Origin: Pseudomonas sp. MF4836 | GTDB lineage: Bacteria > Pseudomonadota > Gammaproteobacteria > Pseudomonadales > Pseudomonadaceae | Direction of reading: 5' to 3' | Length of the DNA: 64,000 bases | Assembly (NCBI RefSeq): GCF_002018875.1 | Contig: NZ_MVOL01000002.1 | Location: 62,001-126,000, forward strand | Shown here: one piece after another, positions 52,740 to 60,364 of the stretch | Layout: every line of letters starts with the position of its first letter | Position numbering within the stretch: the stretch's first letter is position 1 | Notes under the pieces: generated by a model | Database searches by the model: none | Told to the model about the DNA's origin: nothing | The model's input: only the letters and a program-made list of their open reading frames with translations | Program-made: the position numbers and the translations under genes

Positions 52740-52757
52740 CTTAAAGATTACTTTAAG
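52740..52757. promoter_or_regulatory. Palindrome in the tonB promoter region
   Basis: CTTAAAG-ATTA-CTTTAAG, a perfect 7-4-7 inverted repeat 103 bases before tonB, in AT-rich DNA. It shares the CTTAAA/TTTAAG arms with the palindrome before oscA-sbp (inner spacing 6 here and 7 there). No Fur-like GATAAT repeats are seen in this gap. Confidence 0.55.
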
Positions 52758-52860
52758 AGATAAGCCTCAAGCGCCAATCATTCAGCCCTCGACGCCGCCG
52801 CGCGGGGGAAACAAGGCGCGGCTGTCGGGTTATTCGCAAAAGACCGTAGGGAGTAAATCA

Positions 52861-53676
52861 ATGGGCAATGTCCAGACCGCCGCCAGTGCTCAAGAGGTGC
52901 TTTGGCGCCAGGCACCGAGCGGTGAGTTGGTCGACCTCGGCCGGCCGCACCGCCTGCCCTTGGGCCAACTGCGTCTGCAGAAGACGCCCAAGGGTGTGCT
53001 GCGCCGGCGTGAGGCGATCCTGCTCGGGATCTTCGCCCTGGCGCTGCACGGTGCGGTGATCTACTGGGTGAGCCAGAAGCCGACCCCGGTGTTGCCGATC
53101 GTGCCGCCGGAAATTCCGCCGATGACCATCGAATTTTCACGCCCGGCACCGCCGGTGGTCGAGCCGCCGCCACCGCAGCCGGTGCAGCCCGTGGTTGAGC
53201 CACCGCCTCCGGTAGAGGACGAATTGGCGGTCAAGCCGCCACCGCCCAAGCCGGTGCCCAAACCCAAGCCGAAACCGGTGCCCAAGCCTGAACCCAAGCC
53301 GGCTCCGAAACCGGTCCAGCAACCGCCAGCGCCGGCCCAGCCTGCGGCCCCGGTTGCCGCTCCGGCACCGCCCGCGCCACCGGCTCCGGCCCCCGTGACT
53401 CCCGCGTCGGCCAACGCCGCGTACTTAAAGAACCCGGCGCCGGAATACCCGTCGCTGGCCCAGCGTCGCGGTTGGGAAGGCACGGTGTTGCTGCGAGTGC
53501 ATGTACTGGCCAGCGGCAAGCCGGGGGAAATCCAGATTCAGAAAAGCAGCGGTCGCCAGCAACTCGACGATGCGGCGCTGACCGCGGTGAAGCGCTGGAG
53601 CTTCGTCCCGGCCAAGCAGGGTGATGTCGCCCAGGACGGCTGGGTCAGCGTGCCCATCGACTTCAAGATTCATTGA
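52861..53676 (+). CDS. tonB: TonB protein
   Basis: 271 residues. A cytosolic start is followed by a transmembrane anchor at about 52-70 (AILLGIFALALHGAVIYWV). A Pro-rich periplasmic spanner comes next (about 75-190, including PKPVPKPKPKPVPKPEPKP), then the C-terminal receptor-binding domain (NPAPEYPSLAQRRGWEGTVLLRVHVLASG, SSGRQQLDDAALTAVKRWSFVPA). It transmits energy from ExbB-ExbD to outer-membrane receptors. ATG 52861 has GGGAG. First gene of tonB-exbB-exbD. Confidence 0.95.
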   Translation: MGNVQTAASAQEVLWRQAPSGELVDLGRPHRLPLGQLRLQKTPKGVLRRREAILLGIFALALHGAVIYWVSQKPTPVLPIVPPEIPPMTIEFSRPAPPVVEPPPPQPVQPVVEPPPPVEDELAVKPPPPKPVPKPKPKPVPKPEPKPAPKPVQQPPAPAQPAAPVAAPAPPAPPAPAPVTPASANAAYLKNPAPEYPSLAQRRGWEGTVLLRVHVLASGKPGEIQIQKSSGRQQLDDAALTAVKRWSFVPAKQGDVAQDGWVSVPIDFKIH

Positions 53677-53757
53677 TCCGGTGTGCCGCGCACACCGCTA
53701 TCGCCGGCCAGCCGGCTCCAACATTCGCGCTAAACGCTTACACAGAGGGACTACATC

Positions 53758-54483
53758 ATGACGTTACTGGCATCTCCACTCGAATCCATCGAAAGCGCGG
53801 TGATCTGGCTGTTGGTGGTTTTTTCCGTCGCCACCTGGGGCCTGGCTTTGCTCAAGGGCGTGCAGTTCGCCCGCCTCAAGGCCCAGGATCGCAAGTTCCA
53901 CAAACAGTTCTGGGCCGCCTCCAGCCTGGACTCGGCGGCTGAACTGGCAGAAACCCAGCCCGGCGCGGCGGCCCGCGTGGCTCAGGCCGGTTATGCGGCG
54001 ATCCAGGTGGGCGAGGCGCCACAGGCCACCGACCTGAGCCAGGCGATCAACCACCAGGACCGCCTGGAACGTGCCTTGCGCCAGCAGATCGTGCGTGAGC
54101 GCCGTTCCCTGGAAACCGGCCTGGCCGTGGTTGCCAGTATCGGCAGCACCTCGCCTTTCATCGGCTTGTTCGGCACCGTGTGGGGCATCATGGAAGCCCT
54201 CAAAGGCATCAGTGCCGCCGGCTCCGCCAGCCTGGAAACCGTGGCCGGCCCGATCGGCGCGGCACTGGTCGCCACCGGCGTTGGGATCGCGGTCGCGGTG
54301 CCTGCGGTGCTGGTCTACAACTACTTCCTGCGCCGCCTGAAACTGACCGCCGCCGACCTCGATGACTTCGCCCATGACTTCTACAGCCTGGCGCAGAAGA
54401 GCTCGTTCCGCGTGCTGATCCACCCGGCCGCGCACAAGTCCGTGGCCCAGGGCAGCGCGCAGAAAGTGAAGGAGGCGTCCTGA
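53758..54483 (+). CDS. exbB: ExbB, TonB energy-transducing subunit
   Basis: 241 residues with three membrane segments: near 17-37, 120-145 (GLAVVASIGSTSPFIGLFGTVWGIMEAL) and 165-190 (IGAALVATGVGIAVAVPAVLVYNYF). The second and third are the conserved pore helices of MotA/TolQ/ExbB proteins. Uses the proton gradient with ExbD. 81 bases after tonB. Confidence 0.96.
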   Translation: MTLLASPLESIESAVIWLLVVFSVATWGLALLKGVQFARLKAQDRKFHKQFWAASSLDSAAELAETQPGAAARVAQAGYAAIQVGEAPQATDLSQAINHQDRLERALRQQIVRERRSLETGLAVVASIGSTSPFIGLFGTVWGIMEALKGISAAGSASLETVAGPIGAALVATGVGIAVAVPAVLVYNYFLRRLKLTAADLDDFAHDFYSLAQKSSFRVLIHPAAHKSVAQGSAQKVKEAS

Positions 54484-54484
54484 T

Positions 54485-54886
54485 ATGGCCTTTTCCACCC
54501 AAGACAGCGATGAGGTCCTGAGCGAGATCAACGTCACGCCGCTGGTCGACGTGATGCTGGTGCTGCTGGTGGTGTTTATCGTCACCGCGCCGCTGCTGAC
54601 CAACGCTATCCCGATCAACCTGCCCAAGACCGAGGCCGTGGCCCCGGTCGAGCAGAAAGACCCGCTGGTGGTGAGCATCGACGGCAGCGGCAAACTCTTT
54701 ATCAACAAGGATGAGATCCAGCCCGATCTGCTGGAATTCAACCTCCAGGCAGCCAAAGCCAAAGACCCGGAAGTGCGCGTGCAACTGCAGGCGGACGACG
54801 GGGTGAACTACGGCGAAGTGGCGCGAGCCATGGCCTCCATCGAGCGTGCGGGCATCACCAAGCTGTCGGTGATCACCGCGCGCTGA
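54485..54886 (+). CDS. exbD: ExbD, TonB energy-transducing subunit
   Basis: 133 residues. EINVTPLVDVMLVLLVVFIVTAPLL carries the proton-conducting Asp22 in the single membrane helix. The periplasmic domain (VSIDGSGKLFINKDEI, RVQLQADDGVNYGEVARAMASIERAGITKLSVIT) is complete. One base after exbB; a terminator follows. Confidence 0.96.
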   Translation: MAFSTQDSDEVLSEINVTPLVDVMLVLLVVFIVTAPLLTNAIPINLPKTEAVAPVEQKDPLVVSIDGSGKLFINKDEIQPDLLEFNLQAAKAKDPEVRVQLQADDGVNYGEVARAMASIERAGITKLSVITAR

Positions 54887-54912
54887 ACCCGAGCAACACA
54901 CCACGACTTTTC

Positions 54913-54947
54913 AGGCCGTCTCCTTGGCAGGGTGCGGCCTTTTTTTA
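54913..54947 (+). terminator. Terminator of tonB-exbB-exbD
   Basis: AGGCCG and CGGCCT arms with a 16-base loop, followed by seven T, 26 bases after the exbD stop. Confidence 0.75.
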
Positions 54948-55000
54948 TGCCTGGGGGGTTTGGTTGTGAGTCTGGCAGATGCTGCGCGGCGTCCCTGCTG

Positions 55001-55061
55001 GCCAGCGTAGCCTGCGGCAGCGGCTACAACGCCGGTAGCCGCTGCCGAGCCTGCGCTGGCC
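55001..55061. repeat. REP pair, tail-to-tail orientation
   Basis: GCCTGCGGCAGCGGCTACA (inverted unit) is followed 7 bases later by GTAGCCGCTGCCGAGCCTGC (direct unit), so the TGTAG ends face inwards, the opposite of the pairs at 29206 and 33671. Confidence 0.85.
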
Positions 55062-55239
55062 CTGTACGGCACCCATCTTCCACCTGGCTACTGGCCATTC
55101 CCCACCCCACAACCCGCAGCAATGAATCGGATTTCTAATATTCTTTATAGGTCTTAATAAATAGCTTCTTATTCCTTAACGAATATAAAACTACTCCCTA
55201 TACTCGTTCGGGAACAGACACGCAGCAGGAGAGTTCCCC

Positions 55240-55821
55240 ATGCGCAACGAATCAATTCGCTACCTGATTGTGCCGGGCTGGCAAGGATCGCCAGAAGATC
55301 ATTGGCAAAGCCATTGGCAGAACAGTCTGCCGAACAGTGCGCGGGTGGAGCAGGCCGATTGGCTGACGCCGCGCCGTGAAGATTGGGTCGCGGCCCTGGC
55401 CGAGGCGATTGCTGCCGACAGCACGCCGGTGATCCTGATTGCCCACAGCCTGGGTTGCATCACCGTGGCCCATTGGGCGGCCCATGCGCCGGTGGCGGCG
55501 CTGCGCCAGGTGCGTGGTGCGCTGCTGGTGGCGCCCGCGGATGTGGAGCGCCCGGCGTGCGCGCCGGCGCTGCGTAATTTTTCACCGATCCCGACCGACC
55601 TGCTGCCGTTCCCGAGCCAGGTGGTCAGCTCCGACAACGACAGCGCCGTAAGTGCCCCGCGTGCCCTCGAACTGGCCCGCAACTGGGGCGCCGAAGCCGG
55701 GATTCTGTCCGGTGCCGGGCATATCAACGTCAAGTCCGGTCATCTGCGCTGGGAGCAGGGTTTCGCTTACCTGTATCGCCTGCAAAACCGCATGGAACAG
55801 CACGCCCTGCGTCGCGCCTGA
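55240..55821 (+). CDS. RBBP9/YdeN-family alpha/beta hydrolase
   Basis: 193 residues. VPGWQGSPEDHWQSHWQ is the family opening; nucleophile in VILIAHSLGCITVAHWA (HSLG); Asp in SSDNDSAV; His in GAGHINVKSGHLRWEQGF. Serine hydrolase of unknown substrate. It is followed 57 bases later by the sigma-54 activator gene, and so belongs to the sulfur-linked block. Confidence 0.9.
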   Translation: MRNESIRYLIVPGWQGSPEDHWQSHWQNSLPNSARVEQADWLTPRREDWVAALAEAIAADSTPVILIAHSLGCITVAHWAAHAPVAALRQVRGALLVAPADVERPACAPALRNFSPIPTDLLPFPSQVVSSDNDSAVSAPRALELARNWGAEAGILSGAGHINVKSGHLRWEQGFAYLYRLQNRMEQHALRRA

Positions 55822-55878
55822 ATTCTTTCTTTTTGTTAAACGCCCCCGCCCCATGGCGGTTTTGGGCGGGAGCCTGCC

Positions 55879-56799
55879 ATGAGTTTGCATGAGTCTTTCG
55901 GTCAGCCCCTGCTGACCTTTCCCGACGCCGAAAAGAGCCCGCTGAGCATTCGCGCCAAGGCCCTGGTGTTTGTCGATCCGCGTTCGCGGCAATTGCGTCA
56001 TGAGCTGGAGCAACTGGCGCCGCGTTCGGTCTCGGTGCTGATCCGGGGTGAAACCGGCAGCGGCAAGGAGCTGCTGGCCCGACACATCCACCGTGCCAGT
56101 GATCGCGGTGGCCTGTTTGTATCGGTCAACTGCGGCGCCATCAGCCCGACCTACGCCGATGCCGAGCTGTTCGGTTATGCCGGCGGCAGTTTCAGCGGAT
56201 CGGCCAGCAGCCGCGCCGGCTGGTTCGGCTCGGCCAACGGCGGAACCCTGTACCTGGACGAGATCGGCGATTTGCCGCTGCCGATCCAGATCAAGCTGCT
56301 GGCGGCCCTGGAGAACCACGAGGTGACCCGGGTGGGCGCCCATCAACCGAGCCCGGTGGATGTTCGCCTGGTGGCGGCCACCAGCATCGACCTGGCCCAG
56401 GCAGTGGCGGCCGGCAAGTTCCACGAGCGGCTGTACCGCTACCTCGGCGAAGGCCAACTGGACCTGCCGGCGCTGCGGGATCGGGTCGGCGACATCGAAT
56501 CCCTGGCCGAGTACTTTCTCGGCATCTACAGCCAGCGCCTGGACCTGCCGGTGCCACTGATCAGCGAGGCCGCCCAGCAGGTACTTGAGCAGCACAGTTG
56601 GCCGGGCAATACCCGCGAACTGGAGAACGTCATTCACTTTGCCCTGCTGGTGAGCAGTGGCGACGAGATCCTGCCGGAGCACCTGAACCTGCCGGCGGCG
56701 CCATCGCCCCTGGAGCAGGTGCGGCAGTTGGTGCAGCGCATCAGTGAGCGTGGCACGGCGGCTGATCGCGAGGCGCTGAAGAGTCTTCTGCCCCGGTAA
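55879..56799 (+). CDS. Sigma-54 activator (SfnR-like) lacking a visible DNA-binding domain
   Basis: 306 residues, essentially one AAA+ domain. Walker A GETGSGKE, the sigma-54 contact loop reads GSFSGS instead of GAFTGA, Walker B GGTLYLDEIGDLPL, sensor and arginine region RLVAATSIDL...RLYRYLGEGQLDLPALRDR, then SWPGNTRELENVIHFALL. There is no N-terminal sensor domain, as in SfnR of P. putida (sulfone and organosulfur use). The C-terminus (LEQVRQLVQRISERGTAADREALKSLLPR) is not a recognisable Fis-type helix-turn-helix. The ATG follows GGGAG. Confidence 0.85.
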   Translation: MSLHESFGQPLLTFPDAEKSPLSIRAKALVFVDPRSRQLRHELEQLAPRSVSVLIRGETGSGKELLARHIHRASDRGGLFVSVNCGAISPTYADAELFGYAGGSFSGSASSRAGWFGSANGGTLYLDEIGDLPLPIQIKLLAALENHEVTRVGAHQPSPVDVRLVAATSIDLAQAVAAGKFHERLYRYLGEGQLDLPALRDRVGDIESLAEYFLGIYSQRLDLPVPLISEAAQQVLEQHSWPGNTRELENVIHFALLVSSGDEILPEHLNLPAAPSPLEQVRQLVQRISERGTAADREALKSLLPR

Positions 56800-56953
56800 A
56801 GCCGGCGCCTGCCAGGGTTTGCAGGCGCGCAAGCGTCTGCGCTGAGCCTTCCAGGCTGTATGAACGAAATGGAATAACAACGTGAATAAAAGATATTGTT
56901 AGGGAATAAAAAATCTCGGTATCTTCCGCTCCACGCCAGCGATAGCACTTCAC

Positions 56954-56969
56954 TGGCACTCTCATTGAA
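56954..56969 (+). promoter_or_regulatory. Sigma-54-like promoter before metQ
   Basis: TGGCAC-TCTCA-TTGAA matches the -24 element and spacing of sigma-54 promoters, but the -12 element has GA where GC is expected. Transcription would begin about 20 bases before the metQ ATG. It lies directly after the sigma-54 activator gene. Weak call. Confidence 0.35.
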
Positions 56970-57000
56970 GCCGTCGTTCACGACACATTAAGGACACTGC

Positions 57001-57783
57001 ATGAAAAAGGTTCTGTTGTTCACCGCACTGGCGGCAGCTCTGACCGCGGGCCTGGCCCAGGCTGGCGAGAAACTGGTCGTCGCCGCAACGCCGGTGCCCC
57101 ACGCCGAGATCCTCGAGCTGATCAAGCCGACACTGGCCAAAGAAGGCGTGGACCTGGAAATCAAGGTCTTCACCGACTATGTCCAGCCCAACGTCCAGGT
57201 TGACCAGAAGCGTCTGGATGCCAACTACTTCCAGACCCTGCCCTACCTGAAAAGCTTCAACGAAGGCAAAGGCACGAATCTGGTGACCGTGATCGGCGTG
57301 CACGTCGAACCGTTCGGCGGCTACTCGAAGAAAGTCAAAACCCTGGCCGAGCTCAAGGACGGCGCGACCATTGCCATCCCTAACGAAGGCAGCAACAGCG
57401 GCCGTGCCCTGATCCTGCTGCAGAAAGCCGGCCTGATCGAGCTCAAGGACCCGAAAAACGCCCTGGCCACGCCAAAAGACATCGCCAAGAACCCGCACAA
57501 CTTCAAGTTCAAGGAACTGGAATCCGCCATGCTGCCGCGGGTGCTGGATCAGGTTGACCTGGACATGATCAACACCAACTACGCGCTGGAAGCTGGCCTG
57601 AACCCAGCCAAGGACGCGCTGGTGATTGAAGGCGCCGATTCGCCCTACGTGAACTTCCTGGTAGCGCGTCCGGACAACAAGGACAGTGTTGCGATCCAGA
57701 AGCTGGCCAAAGCCCTGACCAGCCCTGAAGTCAAAGCCTTCATCGAGAAGAAATACAGCGGCGCCGTATTGCCGGCGTTCTGA
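57001..57783 (+). CDS. metQ: MetQ/NlpA-family substrate-binding protein
   Basis: 260 residues with a signal peptide (MKKVLLFTALAAALTAGLAQA) that has no lipobox Cys, so the mature protein is soluble. Family motifs: VVAATPVPHAEILE, QPNVQVDQKRLDANYFQTLPYLKSFN, AIPNEGSNSGRALILLQKAGLI, DMINTNYALEAGL. It binds methionine or a related sulfur compound. No metN or metI is adjacent, so its permease partner is elsewhere; it follows the SfnR-like gene. Confidence 0.93.
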   Translation: MKKVLLFTALAAALTAGLAQAGEKLVVAATPVPHAEILELIKPTLAKEGVDLEIKVFTDYVQPNVQVDQKRLDANYFQTLPYLKSFNEGKGTNLVTVIGVHVEPFGGYSKKVKTLAELKDGATIAIPNEGSNSGRALILLQKAGLIELKDPKNALATPKDIAKNPHNFKFKELESAMLPRVLDQVDLDMINTNYALEAGLNPAKDALVIEGADSPYVNFLVARPDNKDSVAIQKLAKALTSPEVKAFIEKKYSGAVLPAF

Positions 57784-57823
57784 TCGACTACGCTGATGGA
57801 GTAGCAAACCCCTTCAAGGTTTA

Positions 57824-57857
57824 AACGCCGACGGCTCCCACAGCGTCGGCGTTTTTT
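57824..57857. terminator. Terminator between metQ and a small convergent gene
   Basis: AACGCCGACG and CGTCGGCGTT form a perfect 10-base stem with a 10-base loop, then a T-run, 40 bases after metQ. The tail overlaps the stop of the small minus-strand gene. Confidence 0.9.
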
Positions 57858-58005
57858 ATTGCCCGCTGGAAGGCGTGGTCGCCATCACCGGCTGCGCGGC
57901 AAATGAAAGGGTCGGGCAACCGGCCTGCATCGCCCGGCGCAGGGCGGTCAGCCATTTCAGCAGGTCGTGGGGATCGAGGGGCTGCGGGGTGTTGGCATCG
58001 GCCAT
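57856..58005 (-). CDS. Small hypothetical protein (49 residues)
   Basis: MADANTPQPLDPHDLLKWLTALRRAMQAGC is helical, followed by a short Ser/Thr-rich end. ATG 58003-58005 has AAGGA upstream. It is too short to place, but the ribosome site and codon use look real. Alternative: a chance frame. Confidence 0.45.
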   Translation of the reverse strand: MADANTPQPLDPHDLLKWLTALRRAMQAGCPTLSFAAQPVMATTPSSGQ

Positions 58006-58279
58006 GGTCAACGTCCTTGTGCGGCTGATGGGCAGCCTGGGCTGCGTCTCCTTGAGGCGCACCGGGGCAAAAGACACCCCGGCGTCCACGGCGGAAACGG
58101 TAGACCCTCGGCGCCAGCCCGGCAAATTCGCGGGTTAGTTTTTTGGGTGATATCAATATGCTTTAACGGTATTTAAATTCTCGTTTTTATACCTTTAAAG
58201 TCGGTACTTGCCGGGTGGTTATCCACTGCCCATGGACCGCACCGCCGCCGCTGTACCCCAGCGGCGTTCAGGATTCTCA

Positions 58280-58945
58280 ATGACTCTCGATTACGCCTTT
58301 ATCCTCGGCACCCTGCCGGCGTTTCTCAAAGCCGTGGGCGTGACCTTGCAGGTCGGCCTGATTGCCATCTGCACGTCGCTGCTGGTGGCCTTGATCAACG
58401 CCACGATCCTGGTATTTCGCACCCCCTACCTGTGGCGCCTGGTGGCGTTGTATGTGGAGCTGGCGCGCAATACGCCGCTGCTGATTCAGCTGTTCTTCGT
58501 GTACTTCGCCTTGCCCGCCCTGGGGATCAAGATTTCCGGGTTTGCGGCGGCAATCATCACCATGACCTTTCTCGGCGGCGCCTACCTCACCGAAGTGCTG
58601 CGCGCCGGTGTTGAGGCCGTGCCCCAGGCGCAACTGGAATCGGGGCGCTCCATTGGCCTGTCCCATTGGCAACTGCTGCGCTACGTGATTCTGCCGCAAG
58701 CCGGGATCCTCAGCCTGCCGTCGCTGTTCGCCAATTTCATTTTCCTGCTCAAGGAAACCACCGTGGTCTCGGCGGTGGCGGTGCCGGAGATTCTCTACAC
58801 CACCAAGAGTTACATCGCGCTGTACTACAAGACCTACGAAATGCTCGCCGTGCTGACGCTGATTTGCGTGTTGCTGTTCTTGCCCCTGTCGCTGCTGCTC
58901 AGCCGCCTGGAAAGGAGGCTCCAGCATGGCCAGTTCGGGTCTTGA
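58280..58945 (+). CDS. Polar amino acid ABC transporter permease (1)
   Basis: 221 residues from ATG 58280 (MTLDYAFILG). HisM/GlnP-type: YVELARNTPLLIQLFFVYFALP, TFLGGAYLTEVLRAGVEAVPQAQLESGRSIGLSHWQLLRYVILPQA with the EAA motif. Forms the channel with the second permease, which overlaps its end by 20 bases. Probable substrate a sulfur-containing amino acid, from context. Confidence 0.9.
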   Translation: MTLDYAFILGTLPAFLKAVGVTLQVGLIAICTSLLVALINATILVFRTPYLWRLVALYVELARNTPLLIQLFFVYFALPALGIKISGFAAAIITMTFLGGAYLTEVLRAGVEAVPQAQLESGRSIGLSHWQLLRYVILPQAGILSLPSLFANFIFLLKETTVVSAVAVPEILYTTKSYIALYYKTYEMLAVLTLICVLLFLPLSLLLSRLERRLQHGQFGS

Positions 58946-59585
58946 GTTGCTGTGGGTGTCGTTGCCGCAACTGGGCAAGGGCGCGCTGCAAACCCTGTCG
59001 ATTTCCTTTTTGAGCATCGCCTTCAGCACCCTGGGCGGCGTGTTGTATGGCGTGTTGCGCAACCTGCCGAGCAAGTGGCTGAACGCCGTGCTGCGGGTCT
59101 ACCTGGAACTGTTCCGGGCGATTCCGGTGCTGGTCTGGCTGTACCTGCTGTTCTTCGGCTTTCCGATCTTTTTCGGCATCAGCATTCCCAGCTTCACCTG
59201 CGCGGTACTGGTGCTGTCGCTGTGGGGCGCCAGCGAAGTGGGCGAGGTGGTGCGCGGCGCCCTGCATTCGCTGCCCCGTGGCCAGCGTGAGGCGGGCTTG
59301 TCGATCGGGTTGTCCGGCCCGCAACTGTTCATCTATGTCTTGCTGCCCCAGGCCCTGAAACGCATGACGCCGCCGACCATCAATGTCTACACGCGGATCA
59401 TCAAGACCAGCTCGCTGGCGGTGCTGATCGGCGTGGTGGATGTGATCAAGGTCGGCCAGCAGATCATCGAGCGCACCTATGAGTCGGTGTTGATCTACGG
59501 CGCGCTGTTTCTGTTTTTCTTTTTTATCTGCTACCCGCTGTCGGCCGCTTCCCGCGTGCTGGAGCGGCGCTGGACGCAAGCATGA
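58926..59585 (+). CDS. Polar amino acid ABC transporter permease (2)
   Basis: 219 residues. VYLELFRAIPVLVWLYLLFFGFPIFFG and the EAA loop LHSLPRGQREAGLSIGLSGPQLFIYVLLPQALKRMTPP are family-typical. Overlaps the first permease gene at its start and the ATPase gene by 4 bases at its end, one tight operon. Confidence 0.9.
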   Translation: MASSGLELLWVSLPQLGKGALQTLSISFLSIAFSTLGGVLYGVLRNLPSKWLNAVLRVYLELFRAIPVLVWLYLLFFGFPIFFGISIPSFTCAVLVLSLWGASEVGEVVRGALHSLPRGQREAGLSIGLSGPQLFIYVLLPQALKRMTPPTINVYTRIIKTSSLAVLIGVVDVIKVGQQIIERTYESVLIYGALFLFFFFICYPLSAASRVLERRWTQA

Positions 59586-60364
59586 GCGCACTGATCGAGT
59601 TCCGGAGTTTCAACAAGTTTTTCGGCGAGCAGCAGGTGCTCGACCAGGTCGACCTGCGGGTCGAGTCGGGTGAAGTGATCGTGATCCTCGGCCCCAGCGG
59701 CTGCGGCAAAAGCACCCTGTTGCGCTGCCTCAACGGGCTGGAAGTGGCCCACAGCGGCAGCCTGACCTTCAATGGCCGGGAACTGCTGGACAAGGGCACC
59801 GACTGGCGCGACGTGCGGCAGCAGATCGGCATGGTGTTCCAGAGCTATCACCTGTTCCCGCACATGAGCGTGCTCGACAACATTCTGCTCGGCCCGCTCA
59901 AGGTGCAAAAACGCGAGCGCCGCGAGGCCCGCGAACAAGCCGAAGCCTTGCTCGCCCGCGTCGGCCTGCTGGACAAGCGTGATGCCTTCCCGCGCCAGCT
60001 CTCCGGCGGCCAGCAGCAGCGCATCGCGATCGTTCGTTCGCTGTGCATGAACCCGCAAGTGATGTTGTTCGATGAAGTGACCGCCGCCCTCGACCCGGAA
60101 ATGGTCAAGGAAGTGCTGCAAGTGATCCAGGGCCTGGCCCGGGACGGCATGACCCTGTTGATCGTGACCCACGAAATGGCCTTCGCCCGTGCCGTGGCCG
60201 ACCGCGTGGTGTTTATGGACGCCGGGCGCATCGTCGAACAGAACCCTCCCGAGATTTTCTTTACGAACCCGCAGACCGCACGCGCGCAGCAGTTCCTGGA
60301 GAAGTTCTCCTTCGTTGAAACACTGCCTAAAAAAGCACCTGAAAAGGAACTGGAGCGCTTATGA
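59582..60364 (+). CDS. Polar amino acid ABC transporter ATPase
   Basis: 260 residues. Walker A GPSGCGKST, Q-loop IGMVFQSYHLFPHM, signature LSGGQQQR, Walker B VMLFDEVTAALDPE, H-loop VTHEMAFA: the GlnQ/HisP/TcyN group. Overlaps both neighbours by 4 bases. Confidence 0.93.
   Translation: MSALIEFRSFNKFFGEQQVLDQVDLRVESGEVIVILGPSGCGKSTLLRCLNGLEVAHSGSLTFNGRELLDKGTDWRDVRQQIGMVFQSYHLFPHMSVLDNILLGPLKVQKRERREAREQAEALLARVGLLDKRDAFPRQLSGGQQQRIAIVRSLCMNPQVMLFDEVTAALDPEMVKEVLQVIQGLARDGMTLLIVTHEMAFARAVADRVVFMDAGRIVEQNPPEIFFTNPQTARAQQFLEKFSFVETLPKKAPEKELERL

Larger units (their letters stand above)
54887..55239. other. Intergenic region after exbD (353 bases)
   Basis: It contains the exbD terminator, a REP pair at 55001-55061, and then a very AT-rich stretch (about 55130-55205, with TTCTTTATAGGTCTTAATAA and ATTCCTTAACGAATA) before the hydrolase gene. 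That stretch has the look of the CysB-type promoters of sulfur genes but no perfect palindrome. No gene seen. Confidence 0.5.

Noticed and set aside
53140..53400. Pro/Lys/Val tandem repeats considered as a novel DNA repeat
   Set aside because: They encode the normal Pro-rich periplasmic spanner of TonB.
56800..57000. A SAM or other riboswitch before metQ
   Set aside because: The 200-base leader is AT-rich without the paired stems expected of SAM riboswitches; a promoter is the simpler reading.
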